Assembly: GCA_038501625.1 (NCBI GenBank)
Contig: JAZAYU010000115.1
Location: 276,501 to 340,500, forward strand
Direction of reading: 5' to 3'
Origin: Corbicula japonica
Lineage: Eukaryota; Mollusca; Bivalvia; Venerida; Cyrenidae
Length of the DNA stretch: 64,000 nucleotides
Positions within the stretch are counted from its first letter, which is position 1. Each line of letters opens with the position of its first letter. The notes beneath the pieces are model-generated. The model was not told the DNA's origin and did no database searches. It was given only the letters and a program-made list of their open reading frames with translations. Shown here piece by piece: positions 23,368 through 34,440 of this stretch. Both the position numbers and the translations under genes were made by a program.

Positions 23368-25393
23368 ATGCCCCCGCCATATAATGGCGGAAGGGCATAT
23401 AGTGTTCACCCTGGCTGTGGGTGGGTGGGTGGGTGTGTGTGTCAGTGTGTGTGTATGTTCGAAAATCGTGTCCGCTCTGTAACTTTGTTATTTCTTATTG
23501 GATTTTAAAATAACTTGGTATGAATGTTCACCATATCAAGACGGTGTGTCGCGTACAATACCCATGCCCGTAGGTCCAAGGTCAAGGTCACTGTTACTAA
23601 AAATAGCATTTTCTTGTCCGGGCTGTAACTTCCTTATGATTAGAGGGATTTGAAAATAACTTGGCACAAATGTTCACCATGACAAGGCGGTGTGTCGCGT
23701 ACAACACCCATGCCTGTAGGTCCAAGGTCAAGGTCACTGTTACTAAAAATAGAATTCTGTTGGAAAAATCTTGTCCGCTCTGTAACTTTGTTATTTCTTA
23801 ATGGATTTTAAAATAACTTGGTATAAATATCCACCATATCAAGACGGTGTGTCGCGTACAATACCCATGCCTGTAGGTCCAAGGTCAAGGTCACTGTTAC
23901 TAAAAATAGAATTTTCTTGTCCAGGCTGTAACTTCCTTATGAATGGAGGGATTTCAAAATCACTTGGCACAAATGTTCACCATGACAAGGCGGTGTGTCG
24001 CGTACAACACCCATGCCTGTAGGTCCAAGGTCAAGGTCACTGTTACTAAAAATAGAATTCTGTTGGAAAAATCGTGTCCGCTCTGTAACTTTGTTATTTC
24101 TTATTGGATTTTAAAATAACTTGGTATGAATGTTCACCATATCAAGATGGTGTGTCGCGTACAATACCCATGCCTGTAGGTTCAAGGTCAAGGTCACTGT
24201 TACTAAAAATAGAATTTTCTTGTCCGGGCTGTAACTTCCTTATGAATGGAGGGATTTCAAAATAACTTGGCACAAATGTTCACCATGACAAGGCGGTGTG
24301 TCGCGTACAACACCCATGTCTGTAGGTCCAAGGTCAAGGTCACTGTTACTAAAAATAGAATTTTGTTGGAAAAATCGTGTCCGCTGTGTAACTTTGTTAT
24401 TTCTTATTGGATTTTAAAATAACTTGGTATGAATGTTCGCCATATCAAGATGGTGTGTCGCGTACAATACCCATGCCTGTAGGTCCAAGGTCAAGGTCAC
24501 TGTTACTAAAAATAGAATTTTCTTGACCGGGCTGTAACTTCCTTATGAAAATAGGGATTTCAAAATAACTTGGCACAAATGTTCACCATGACAAGGCGGT
24601 GTGTCGCGTACAACACCCATGCCTGTAGGTCCAAGGTCAAGGTCACTGTTACTAAAAATAGAATTTTGTTGGAAAAATCGTGTCCGCTCTGTAACTTTGT
24701 TATTTCTTATTGGATTTTAAAATAACTTGGTATGAATGTTCACCATATCAAGACGGTATGTCGCGTACAATACCCATGCCTGTAGGTCCAAGGTCAAGGT
24801 CACTGTAATACTAAAAATAGAATTTTCTTGTCCGGGCTGTAACTTCCTTATGAATGGAGGGATTTCAAAATAACTTGGCACAAATGTTCACCATGACAAG
24901 GCGGTGTGTCGCGTACAACACACATGCCTGTAGGTCCAAAATCAAGGTCACTGTTACTAAAAATAAAATTTTGTTATAAAAATCTTGTCTGCTCTGTAAC
25001 TTTGTTATTTCTTATAGGATTTTAAAATAACTTGGTATAAATGTTTATTATATCAAGACGATGTGTTGTGTACAATACCCATGCCTGTAGGTCCAAGGTC
25101 AAGGTCACTGTTACAAAAAATAGAAATTTCTTGTACTAGCTATAACTTCATTATTAACAGAGTGATTTCAAAATAATTTGGCAGAAATGTTCACTATGAC
25201 AAGGCGTTGTGTTGTATACAATTCCCATGCCTGTAGGTCCAAGGTCAAGGTCACTATTACTAAAACCAGAATTTTCTTGTCTGGGCTGTGAGTTTGTTAT
25301 TACTTATTAGATTTTCAGTTAACTTGCTATAAATGTTCACCATGACAAACATGCATAGCGGGGGCATCCGTGTCCTATGGACACATTTCTAGT
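23368..25393 (+). mobile_element. HINE-type element, family C, with dimeric tandem array
   Basis: The 5' end is ATGCCCCCGCCATATAATGG. The inverted motif GCGGGGGCAT recurs near the 3' end, followed by hairpin GTGTCC-TAT-GGACAC (25370-25384) and ATTTCTAGT. Between them lie a short GT-rich tract (23418-23460) and 12 tandem monomers arranged as alternating A/B types. Most monomers carry a copy of AAGGTCAAGGTCACTGTTAC. The non-coding layout matches HINE elements. Confidence 0.72.
23469..25280. repeat. 303-bp higher-order (A/B dimer) tandem repeat
   Basis: Type A monomers start TGTCCGCTCTGTAAC at 23469, 23772, 24075, 24378, 24681 and about 24986; spacing is 303 bp. Type B monomers (TGTCCGGGCTGTAACTTCC) alternate with them. 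Within-type identity is much higher than A-to-B identity, so amplification was of the dimer. The last dimer is more diverged than the inner ones, the usual edge effect. Confidence 0.88.
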
Positions 25394-26529
25394 CAAACTT
25401 GCATCTGATCATATCCCTGTACTCGAAGGCCCATAGTGCACTAATATTATATTATAATATGATAATGCATGGGTCTTACATTCACACTCTTAAGCTGCAG
25501 TTGGCAACCATTTATACTTACATCAAACAATACTATTCAAATGATTGTTCATTTTTGATTATCAATTTATTTCTTTATATATAATGCTGCTCTAAATATT
25601 CTTATTTCTTACAAAAAGTATTTAAGGAAATAATGACAGCTCATTTTTGGAATGGCTCATGAAACATCTTTGTTAACAATAGCAGAATGATGACATCAGC
25701 TTTTTCAGAGCAATTTGCAGCAAAAAGTGTTAGTGCATCAAAGCCACCAGTTAAAACATAGTGCACAGTTCACTGTTCAGCAACTTGTGAGAAACCTAAT
25801 TGTTGCCATTCCACAATCCAAATGTTTTATGCATCAATGAAAAATCTAAAGGTATATAATGAATGGTGTGAACTAAGTGATTTCGTTGTGAGAAATCGAG
25901 TTAAGTTGGCTTTCTTATTGGCCAGATAATCACTGCCAGTGTTAGTGTTGGCAGCTAGCACTCCATGTTGTTTGTCCTTCAACATTCTCTGGTATGTGAA
26001 GGGTTAATCAACACCATGTGCTCAGAATATGGGAAATAGCTGTAGATGGATTTGTGAACCTCAACAATTAGTTCTCTTGTTATGATGATCACTTCCAGCC
26101 TGGTCAGTTAAATAATGCAACATTTCTCATATGGTAATCTTTACTGGAACCAATTGTTTAGTATTTTTGTAATTCCCTGAATTTGTCCCAATATTGGTAT
26201 GATGTCATGATCATTTTTCTGAAGTGCAAGATTGGCAATAAAATATTGTGTGGGCAGAAAAAAACACTGTATGCCATGCCAATGTCTTAATTCACTTACC
26301 CAGTGACTTTATTATGGTGAATTAGGCATCAGTACTTTAGGACTAAAGAATATTAAAAGCAAAATGTAAGGCATATAACAATGCTGAGGGGTTGTCATGG
26401 AATGTGTGTTGTTTTATTACTTATACTATAATGCGGTGTAAATGTGATTAGATACTGATGGGTACATTACAGGCACCGAAAACCATGAAAAAAAAACAGA
26501 AATCACTTGTATACTGTAAATGAATTTGT
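25394..26529. other. Unique non-coding DNA
   Basis: Nothing recognised. Confidence 0.5.
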
Positions 26530-27165
26530 TGTCGCCTGCAATAGCGAGTAGATACATAATGGGCGATTTGTCTGGAGAAGACACCCACTTGAAAGAAAGA
26601 ACTTTTCATATTCACACAAATTACTTCATATATCATCTGCATGTATAAAGATATTTTTAGAAAATGTTAAAGATAACTCATGATTGACTATTTTTGGAGT
26701 TATCCCCCTTTCAGATGTCTAGGACCTGAAACTTAATGCTGCTTAGGACTTTGAAAGTACATGTCCCTTTGGCATAATTATTGAAAGAAAGGCTTTATTT
26801 ACAGAGGGTAACCCAATTAACCAAAAGACTAATCTCCCTTAGGGCTCTCAATTGGAATGTATTATATACGTCAACAAAATCTGACAACAAGAATGATAAC
26901 TCCAGATTGATTTTTAAAAATAATGGCCCTTTCTAATGACCTGAAACTTTCTTGAAAAGGGCTCACGATTGACAAATTGGACTATCAAACAAGAATGATA
27001 AGTCCAGATTGACTTGTTTAAGCTAGGCCATTTTAAATATGTTTTAGCTGAAAATTAATCTTTCTTATATCTTTTAAAGTATTTTTACTGTTGACTCTAA
27101 ATATTGACCAAGCAAAGCTGAATTTGACTACAGTATTTTTACTGCTGAAATACTAAAAAAACTAG
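26530..27165 (+). mobile_element. Degenerate HINE family B copy
   Basis: GTCGCCTGCAATAGCGAGTAG matches the start of the element at 10561. Unit-like blocks follow (ACCTGAAACTTAATGCTGC, GACTTTGAAAGTACATGTCC, ATGATAACTCCAG). The 3' limit is uncertain: a 7-bp stem (27132-27154) followed by CTAG at 27162 is a possible terminus. Confidence 0.5.
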
Positions 27166-27703
27166 GTGTGACTTGTTATTATTGGTCTAAACACCTGATT
27201 TGACCAAGATTGATTTCAAAAAAATATATCCTGTATACAGTAAAAATGACATATTTAATAAAAATTTGAGTTTATATACAATAATTCTTGTGCAAATTAC
27301 ATCAGTTTTTTGTGCATCACATAAGCAGTTGATATTTTATAATTCTTACATTATTGCTTCTGTCGGATTTTGAAAACACCATTATTAAGTTGAATGTTAT
27401 CCCCTGGAACATTTTCCAATCATATTAGGATTTCCTGGGAAAGCCAAATATAATCAGAGCAATCTATGAAAGAATGTAAAGAAAATCCCAAGTGTATAGG
27501 TGGGTAAATGTTCACCAGACTTGCACCGAGAGGCTGCACCAGATGCAGTTCTATAAGCAGTCGGCTGGAACGTACGGGGATTATACAATCTTCTGTCAGG
27601 TACTTGATGCCTAATGGAAATACATACAGTTTGACTTGGTTCACAAAATTGTAATCTGCAAACTTCATTATGGAGTGAAATACATCTCAAACATACTCTT
27701 TAA

Positions 27704-28921
27704 CAGACCTGCCAACTTTTTCAAATTCCAATGAGGGAGATTTTTTCGTGACTTCCGATTCACGACATAAAACCAACAAGTTATTGTAACTATTGTATCA
27801 AGTTTAGTTGTGTAGTGTTGGAATTATTTAGAATGAGAAATTAATGTTCATATGCAATAAATACAGCTTGTATTTATTTGTATTTAAGATAAATATGCAT
27901 CCTTTATATATTCATTCACTTAATTATTTTAGATATACAGTATCTGTTTCCAATTTTTGATGTAGAAGTTAAAATGTTTTTGTAAAGCAAGGGGTCCGGG
28001 GATCATAATTATGCTGCAACAGTATCATCAGTTTGGAGATTAAAATACTTAGTGAAATAAATCTATTCCGTAAACTGTGGCTGGGGATTTGGACAGGAGA
28101 AATGTGTTTCAAAACTAATTATAATCTGGATAAAAAAATACAATTTTAAGTTCGAAATCATCTTTAACTTGTAAAGCATGGTCGCGAAAACTTATGACTT
28201 TTGTATTTTTCTTCCAACTAGTGTTTCATTCTAAACTGAAAACTTAAAAACAATTTAAAATAAACAGATAAACAAATTACGTAGTTCAATGTATTATACC
28301 CATGAAACCATCTTTAAATTCATAAATGTTATTTTTTAAAGTTAATCACAATACAACGGCAACAACAACAACAATCTGTCAACAAAAGAAATATAAAATC
28401 GAGCAGAAAATTCAAAACTTATACTTAATTTAAATATTTTTTTAGCTCTGATTATTTGTTGGATAAGTCTTATTTATCGTTCAAAACCAGAATAAATTCA
28501 ATAATATGCAAAATGCGGTAAAATCTTTAGGCGCCAAAAATCGGTCTTCAACCCCTCCCACTCATTCTTTATTTGTCAATTGGACAATGATTTGTGTTAA
28601 CAACGGCCTTTCTTTATGGGGGAAGTAGCCCCAGGCTAATTTTGAGAGGAGACACTTGTTAACTTGGTTTTCCATTAAACAGTATGACATAATGGGATAA
28701 TTAAAGCATGTGGCGGATGGACAGTTTTGAGATCAAAGCGTAGTGCTCCCGCTGGGGAGAATCCTGAATGAATATACAACACACAACAAAGAAAACAAAT
28801 GGAAATTTGGCCTTAACATAAATTTGCAGTTTTCGGGAGATTGTACAGTGTTTGCGGGAGTTCGAAAATCTAAGTCAAAATCGGGAGAATCCCGCAAAAT
28901 TCGGGAGTGTTGGCAGGTCTG
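27704..28921. mobile_element. hAT-like non-autonomous DNA transposon, 1.2 kb
   Basis: The termini are inverted copies of CAGACCTGCCAAC (27704 onward and ending at 28921), followed inward by imperfectly mirrored GGGAG/CTCCC blocks near the right end. The flanks are a 7-bp direct repeat TCTTTAA (27697-27703 and 28922-28928). The interior is AT-rich with no transposase frame. Starting with CAG fits hAT elements, which usually make 8-bp duplications, so the superfamily is tentative. Confidence 0.75.
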
Positions 28922-29126
28922 TCTTTAAATGATTTAAGGACCACCAAAAAGAAATGCATTTTAGTGCTTTCTCTTTTATAACTCATCAATTTCTTTGTTC
29001 TAATAAGAGTATTAAAGAAACAGTTTATAAAAGCAGAAACTGAGACTAGAGCACTTTGAAAATATGGTTTAATCAGAAGCTTTAATTATTTTGAGTATGT
29101 ATCAAACAGTTTTTGCTCTCCACCTT

Positions 29127-29148
29127 CCCCCCCCCCCCCCCCCCCCCC
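29127..29148 (+). repeat. Poly(C) run, 22 nt
   Basis: Uninterrupted C22 followed by a C-rich flank to about 29200. Confidence 0.97.
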
Positions 29149-29629
29149 TCACCCCACCTTTTCCCCATCCCACACATCCACGTTCTCCCCACCCACCGCA
29201 TCAGGAGGACATGATTGTTTTGGTTTTGCCATGTTGGACCATCTGTCTGCTTAATAACAGAAGTTCCTATTACCCAGAGTCTTCAAATTTGTTGTTCTTT
29301 ATTCCCAGTTTTACGCCCCTCCCGCCTTTTAACAAGGACATTATGGTGTGGGCAAGAATCTTCAAATTTTGATGACCCCTGTTTATTTAAGGATCAAAGG
29401 TTAAGGTGATGGGCTAAAAAAGTTTAATCTGTTTTCATTCAGTATCTTGAGAACCCTATTTGCGACCTGCCTTGACACATCTTTTGTGAAAATCTATAAA
29501 ATTACCAGAACTTTGAAAAAAAAATCATGTTGCAGATTATGACTGAAATAGATTGGTCTTATTATATTGGTTAAAAAAAAACATGTATAGTTTAAGCCAT
29601 CATGAATAAAATTTAAATGTTAACCCTTT

Positions 29630-29833
29630 TCTCCATAGACACACCTTTATTGCATGGGTGAACATTGCCTTCTGATCAGGATCTGAACTGTTAACTTTTT
29701 AACTCATTAGGTTATTTCTGACCAAAACGCGACCTGTGCAGATCCTGATCAGACGGCATGGATGTGCCAGCTGATCTGGATCTACACTGGTCGCACATGC
29801 ATAAAAATGCTTATACATGGAGGAAAGGGTTAA
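29630..29833. mobile_element. Family A MITE
   Basis: TTAACCCTTTTCTCCATAGAC and CATGGAGGAAAGGGTTAA ends. The core has GCAGATCCTGATCAGACGGC and GCTGATCTGGATCTACACTG. Confidence 0.9.
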
Positions 29834-30357
29834 ACCATTTCTATTAAAGTCCTTTTTGTACGATTTTGACAGTATGACAGAATCATCTGCAGACAGAGCA
29901 TTATTTTACATTGTAGACATTATGATGAAAGTTATTGCAATTTGCGCATTGTTTTATGTGAAAGACAAATTGCTTCATCTCCCAGCATGCATGTCTTTAA
30001 TTCTTGTCTTCGGGCTGACATCAGAAATATGACGCAGACACATGGAAATAGTTTATCTATCTTTATGTTTATATACTGCAGAGTGACATGCATTTTGATG
30101 TGCAAGAACAATGTACCCTGTTTTTGTGATGTGTTCTATATAATTTGGCAATGGTAGACATGATGGCAAGGATGAAGTGCCCTCACTTAATGCTTATGGT
30201 GATCCATATTATCCCATCCATGTGTTTATGCAGTCTAATTAATGAAGGTCTTGTTTCGATATTGTAACAAAAACATTTTGATGCTGTATTGTTAAATTGA
30301 ACGGACTTTGAAAAAGTTTGTTATGCAGTACTCTGACTGGTGGTGGAAATTCCCCCT

Positions 30358-30480
30358 TAGACCAGTCGCCATTTCAGCCAATCAGATGCTTGATATTTGA
30401 GACTTGTTTCCAAACTCAACTCAGTTTTATAACCTTCAGCCCAGATGCTCGAGATTTGAGACTGGTCTGTGATCATGGGC
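30358..30480. mobile_element. Family E MITE, rearranged
   Basis: The right half (ACCAGTCGCCATTTCAGCC...TTTATAACCTTCAGCCC) is followed directly by a second right-end fragment (GATGCTCGAGATTTGAGACT...GATCATGGGC). The left arm is lost. Confidence 0.65.
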
Positions 30481-30637
30481 AACAATAACACTGCGCCAAA
30501 CACTTTTAGCTGCTATTAGCAGGAAAACAGCTGCATTTCAGCATATGTAGGAGGAACCATCAGCCAACATCTTTGTTGTGTCATCTTGTATGTACTCCAA
30601 AAGATATTGAGAGGCCTGATTTCTCTCTGGAGTCCGA

Positions 30638-31060
30638 ACTGATCAGTATGTATCCTGATGCTCGGACTGATCAGTGTGTATCCTGATGCTCGGACTGATC
30701 AGTGTGTATCCTGATGCTCGGACTGATCAGTGTGTATCCTGATGCTCGGACTGATCAGTGTGTATCCTGATGGCTCGGACTGATCAGTGTGTATCCTGAT
30801 GCTCGGACTGATCAGTGTGTATCCTGATGCTGGGACTGATCAGTGTGTATCCTGATGCTCGGACTGATCAGTGTGTATCCTGATGCTCGGACTGATCAGT
30901 GTGTATCCTGATGCTCGGACTGATCAGTGTGTATCCTGATGCTGGGACTGATCAGTGTGTATCCTGATGCTCGGACTGATCAGTGTGTATCCTGATGCTC
31001 GGACTGATCAGTGTGTATCCTGATGCTCGAACTGATCAGTGTGTATCCTGTTGCTGGGAG
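30638..31060. repeat. 28-bp minisatellite, 15 units
   Basis: Units begin ACTGATCAGTGTGTATCCTG; starts at 30638, 30666, 30694, 30722, 30750, 30779 then every 28 bp to 31031. One unit is 29 bp, two carry GCTGGG in place of GCTCGG, and the edge units are most diverged. Each unit contains the 10-bp palindrome ACTGATCAGT. There are no variable spacers, so it is not a CRISPR array. Confidence 0.95.
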
Positions 31061-31177
31061 GATGTTTATCTACCCTACATTAATGGTTCTGTGGTGCTGA
31101 AAGTCTGTTAGCTGTTGATCCAAATCTGCCAAAATATGTCATCAATCTGCAGTTTGCTCGCAGGTCTTTGAACTGAC

Positions 31178-31273
31178 TGCACATGAAATTGAGGGTTCAG
31201 AGCAAAATTGTTCTATCTTCTATGGAATTATAAAGAAGATAGAATAGTTGTGCAATGAACCCTCAAAGTGCAC
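31178..31273 (+). repeat. Imperfect inverted repeat (hairpin)
   Basis: Arms 31188-31221 and 31234-31268 around a 12-nt loop, extended by an outer TGCAC/GTGCA pair. It includes GAGGGTTCA / TGAACCCTC and TCTATCTTCT / AGAAGATAGA. Several non-Watson-Crick positions are G-U on the + strand. A foldback remnant or hairpin RNA. Confidence 0.6.
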
Positions 31274-31784
31274 ATCGTCTCTCTCTCTAATGACATTCAT
31301 TATAAAGACTCAGGTAAGAATATCAGTGTGTACTAAATAGCAGCCTCTAGGCAGTAATACTGTTATGACAAGCAATCATAACATCTTAATTCAACATGTT
31401 CATCTTTCTAGAAGCCTACTGGAAGCTTTGAGCCTCATTCTGCTGAGAACTTCAGCACTCTAATTTCTATTTTCTTTGAACTATGTATATTATTATTATT
31501 TTAAGATTAGCATAAATTTTCACTTGTGAAGCAAATAGACGTTTTCAAACCTCAGTTCATTTTAGAAGGAGAAAACCAATGATATAATGTTGTTTTTAGA
31601 AATGATAAGTCACATATATGGCTATTTTTCTTTGAAGTATGATACAGCTATAGCAGTATTCTTTAAACAAAATACACGAAAAATATCATAATACTAAAAT
31701 GTATAAGAACACAAATTTGAAATTTTTAATTAAAAAAAAACTTTTTTGTGTTTCTCATAGCAGGGAAGCCTTTGTATTTGTTTT

Positions 31785-32793
31785 TAGCTCACCTGAGCTT
31801 TAGGCTCATGGTGAGCTATTGTGACCGGTCTTTGTCCGTCGTCTGTCAACAATTTCCTTTAAACAACATCTCCTCTGAAACCACTGGACGGATTTTAACC
31901 AAATTTGTCCTGGAGCATCCTGGCACTAATGTCTGCAAAAGTTGTTCAAATCATGACCATAGGGTGAAGGTCAAGGTCACTGTTGCTAAAAATAGAAATT
32001 TAGTTTCTGCTCAATAATTTGAGTTTGCTTTGGCCTATTGACTCCAAACTTGGTCTGTGGGGTAGCTTCTATGAAGAGGTAGCTTGGGATTGCTACCCAG
32101 ATGTTTGTGATCAAGGTCAAGGTCACTGTTGCTAAAAATAGAAATTCAGTTTCCGCTTCATAACTTGAGTTTGCTTTGTCCAATTGACTCCAAACTAGGT
32201 ATATGGTAAGCTTATATCAAAAGGCAGCTTGGGTTTGCTACCCAGATGTCTGTGATCAAGGTCAAGGTCACTGTTGCTAAAAATAGAAATTCAGTTTCCA
32301 CTCAATAACTTAAGTTTGCTTTGGCATATTGACTCCAAACTTGGTGTATAGGTAGCTTATACTAAGAAGCAGCTTTGGATTACTACCCAGGTGTCTGTGA
32401 TCAAGGTTAAGGTCACTATTGATCAAAATAGAAATTCAGTTTCTGCTTAATAACTTGAGTTTGTTTTGGCCTATTTACTCCAAACTTGGTATATGGGTAT
32501 TTTATATCAACGGGCAGCTTGGGATTGCTACCTAGATGTCTGTGGTCAAGGTCACGGCCACTGTAGCTAAAAATAGAAATTCAATTTTCACTTAATAACT
32601 TGAGTTTGCTTTGGCCTATTGACTCCAAACTTGTTGTATGGGTAGCTTATATCAAAAACAGCTTGGGATTGCTACACAGGTGTCTGTGATCGAGGATGAA
32701 ACTCATATTGTGCCAACATTTCATAGCAAGGCAGTGTTGCTTCATGAAAAACATACTCAGGTGAGCGATTCAGGGCCATCATGGCCCTCTTGT
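31785..32793 (+). mobile_element. HINE-type element, family D
   Basis: The 5' end is TAGCTCACCTGAGC; CAGGTGAGCG recurs inverted near the 3' end, followed by hairpin GGGCCATCATGGCCC (32773-32787) and TCTTGT. Five diverged tandem units of about 145 bp (TCAAGGTCAC at 31971, 32117, 32262, 32407, 32552) fill the interior. The phrase AAGGTCACTGTTGCTAAAAA resembles the family C monomer, although the ends differ. Confidence 0.7.
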
Positions 32794-34094
32794 CAATAGA
32801 TTATAGACTCAAATTTGTAAAAAATCTAACTGATCCCTTAAAAATAAACAAAATCCTCTAAAAAGTATGTTAGGTCCTGTTGTCATTAAGCAGAATAAGG
32901 CATTTTTACATTGTGTGCTTTGTAACCAAAATTAAGTAACATATGCAACATTGCAATTTTGTTCAATTCGTAATAAATGTGCTTCTAGGTGCCTGACAAT
33001 ATTGACAAAAAATGTTTGTAGCATTTCTTGGAAAAAGTAACAGTTCATTCAAATCCAGGTAAATGCTTTCTGAGATGTAACCAGGTTGAAGAAATTAGAT
33101 GACAGTTTGTCTGCTACAAGAGTTCAGTGTTCTTGCAGTAGACCATATCTACATACTTGCCGGTCTTCAATCCCCTGGCTGAAAGAACAAAGAAAACATT
33201 ATATGGTGTACCCAGCAATGTAATTATCATATTGCTGTTTATATATGTTACATCTGCCAGAATATTGAAATTGATTTTTGCAGGAGAAGGTTAAACTGCA
33301 GGAAATAATTACCTGATTACAATATGTGATCAATCGTGGAAGATTTCACAAGATCTTCTAAAACTTATAATTATCAATGATATTAAGTGGGGTCTCCTGT
33401 GAAGTAGAAGCAGCAAACATTGGAACTTGCTGTGTTATAGAGCTGCTTTCTTACTTCACAGAGAAAGAAATGTCAGTCAACTAGGGATTGAGAGTTATTG
33501 GAGAGTTACTGAGAGTTTCGTTGATATTGGATGATATGAGGTAAACAGTAGTAAGTTTTAAGAAACATTTTGATTTACCATTAGAAAATGTTGGAATTCT
33601 AAAATTGACTTTTAAATGACAAAATTAATTTTATTAACTTAAGCAGTTAATTCACTTTGAAATTTAAAATTAAATTTACTGGAAGAAAGTTCATCCTGGA
33701 AATTCAATGAACTGAAACATTGTTGATAATGCATCCGATTAACAAGTTCACATTTTTTCGTTTTTCGCAACTGAGTTTGAAACACATGCTAAAATTGTCA
33801 TTTATTGATTAAAAACCAGAGAATGTAGAAAATCTTTACAAAAAAAAGCATTTCAAGTAGAATATTGCATGACTCTAGAAGCAACACATACAAATGTTAT
33901 TATTTAAACAACATATTCCAGTAGATGTGTTCTTAAAATTTTGATGCTAGTTTTAAGAATTTAATTAGTCCCTTACCCGTTTTATGATTTGTGACTCTAG
34001 GATTGCTCTTTTCAATTTGTTGTTCTTTCATTCTGGAATTACAAAATAACTTGACACATCTGATAAATAGGCAATCTTTTGTGCAAAAGAACCA
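32794..34094. other. Unique AT-rich non-coding DNA
   Basis: Nothing recognised. Confidence 0.5.
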
Positions 34095-34440
34095 GCCTCC
34101 TTCCCCAAAGGTCAAGGTTACTGTAACTAAAATTAGAATTTTCATCTCGGATTATTGTTATTATTATTAAACTAAATGCATCTTTTATTACCTTAACAAG
34201 CCAATGTGTGCTGTACCCAGCCTCCTAGGTCTAAGGTCAATGTCACTGTTTTAAAAATAGAATTTTCCTGCCTAGGCCATAATTTCATGAAGGGAAAGAA
34301 ATGATTTTAGATTAACTAAGCATGTGAGATCACCCTAACAAGGCAACAATGCCCTGTGTGTCACACATGTGACCTAGACTCTTACATCCTTGGTCAACGT
34401 CACTGTTGCTTAATATAGAAATTTCTGATTGGATCCTTGT
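34095..34440. repeat. Degenerate HINE C/D-type tandem units
   Basis: Three blurred copies of the phrase AAGGTCAAGGTCACTGTT...AAAAATAGAATTTT occur near 34107, 34230 and 34390, with intervening AACAAGGC and GTGTCACAC motifs like family C monomers. No intact ends are visible. Confidence 0.5.

Noticed and set aside
30638..31060. Regular repeat array resembling a CRISPR
   Set aside because: The units abut directly without unique spacers, and the context is a eukaryotic genome. It is a minisatellite.
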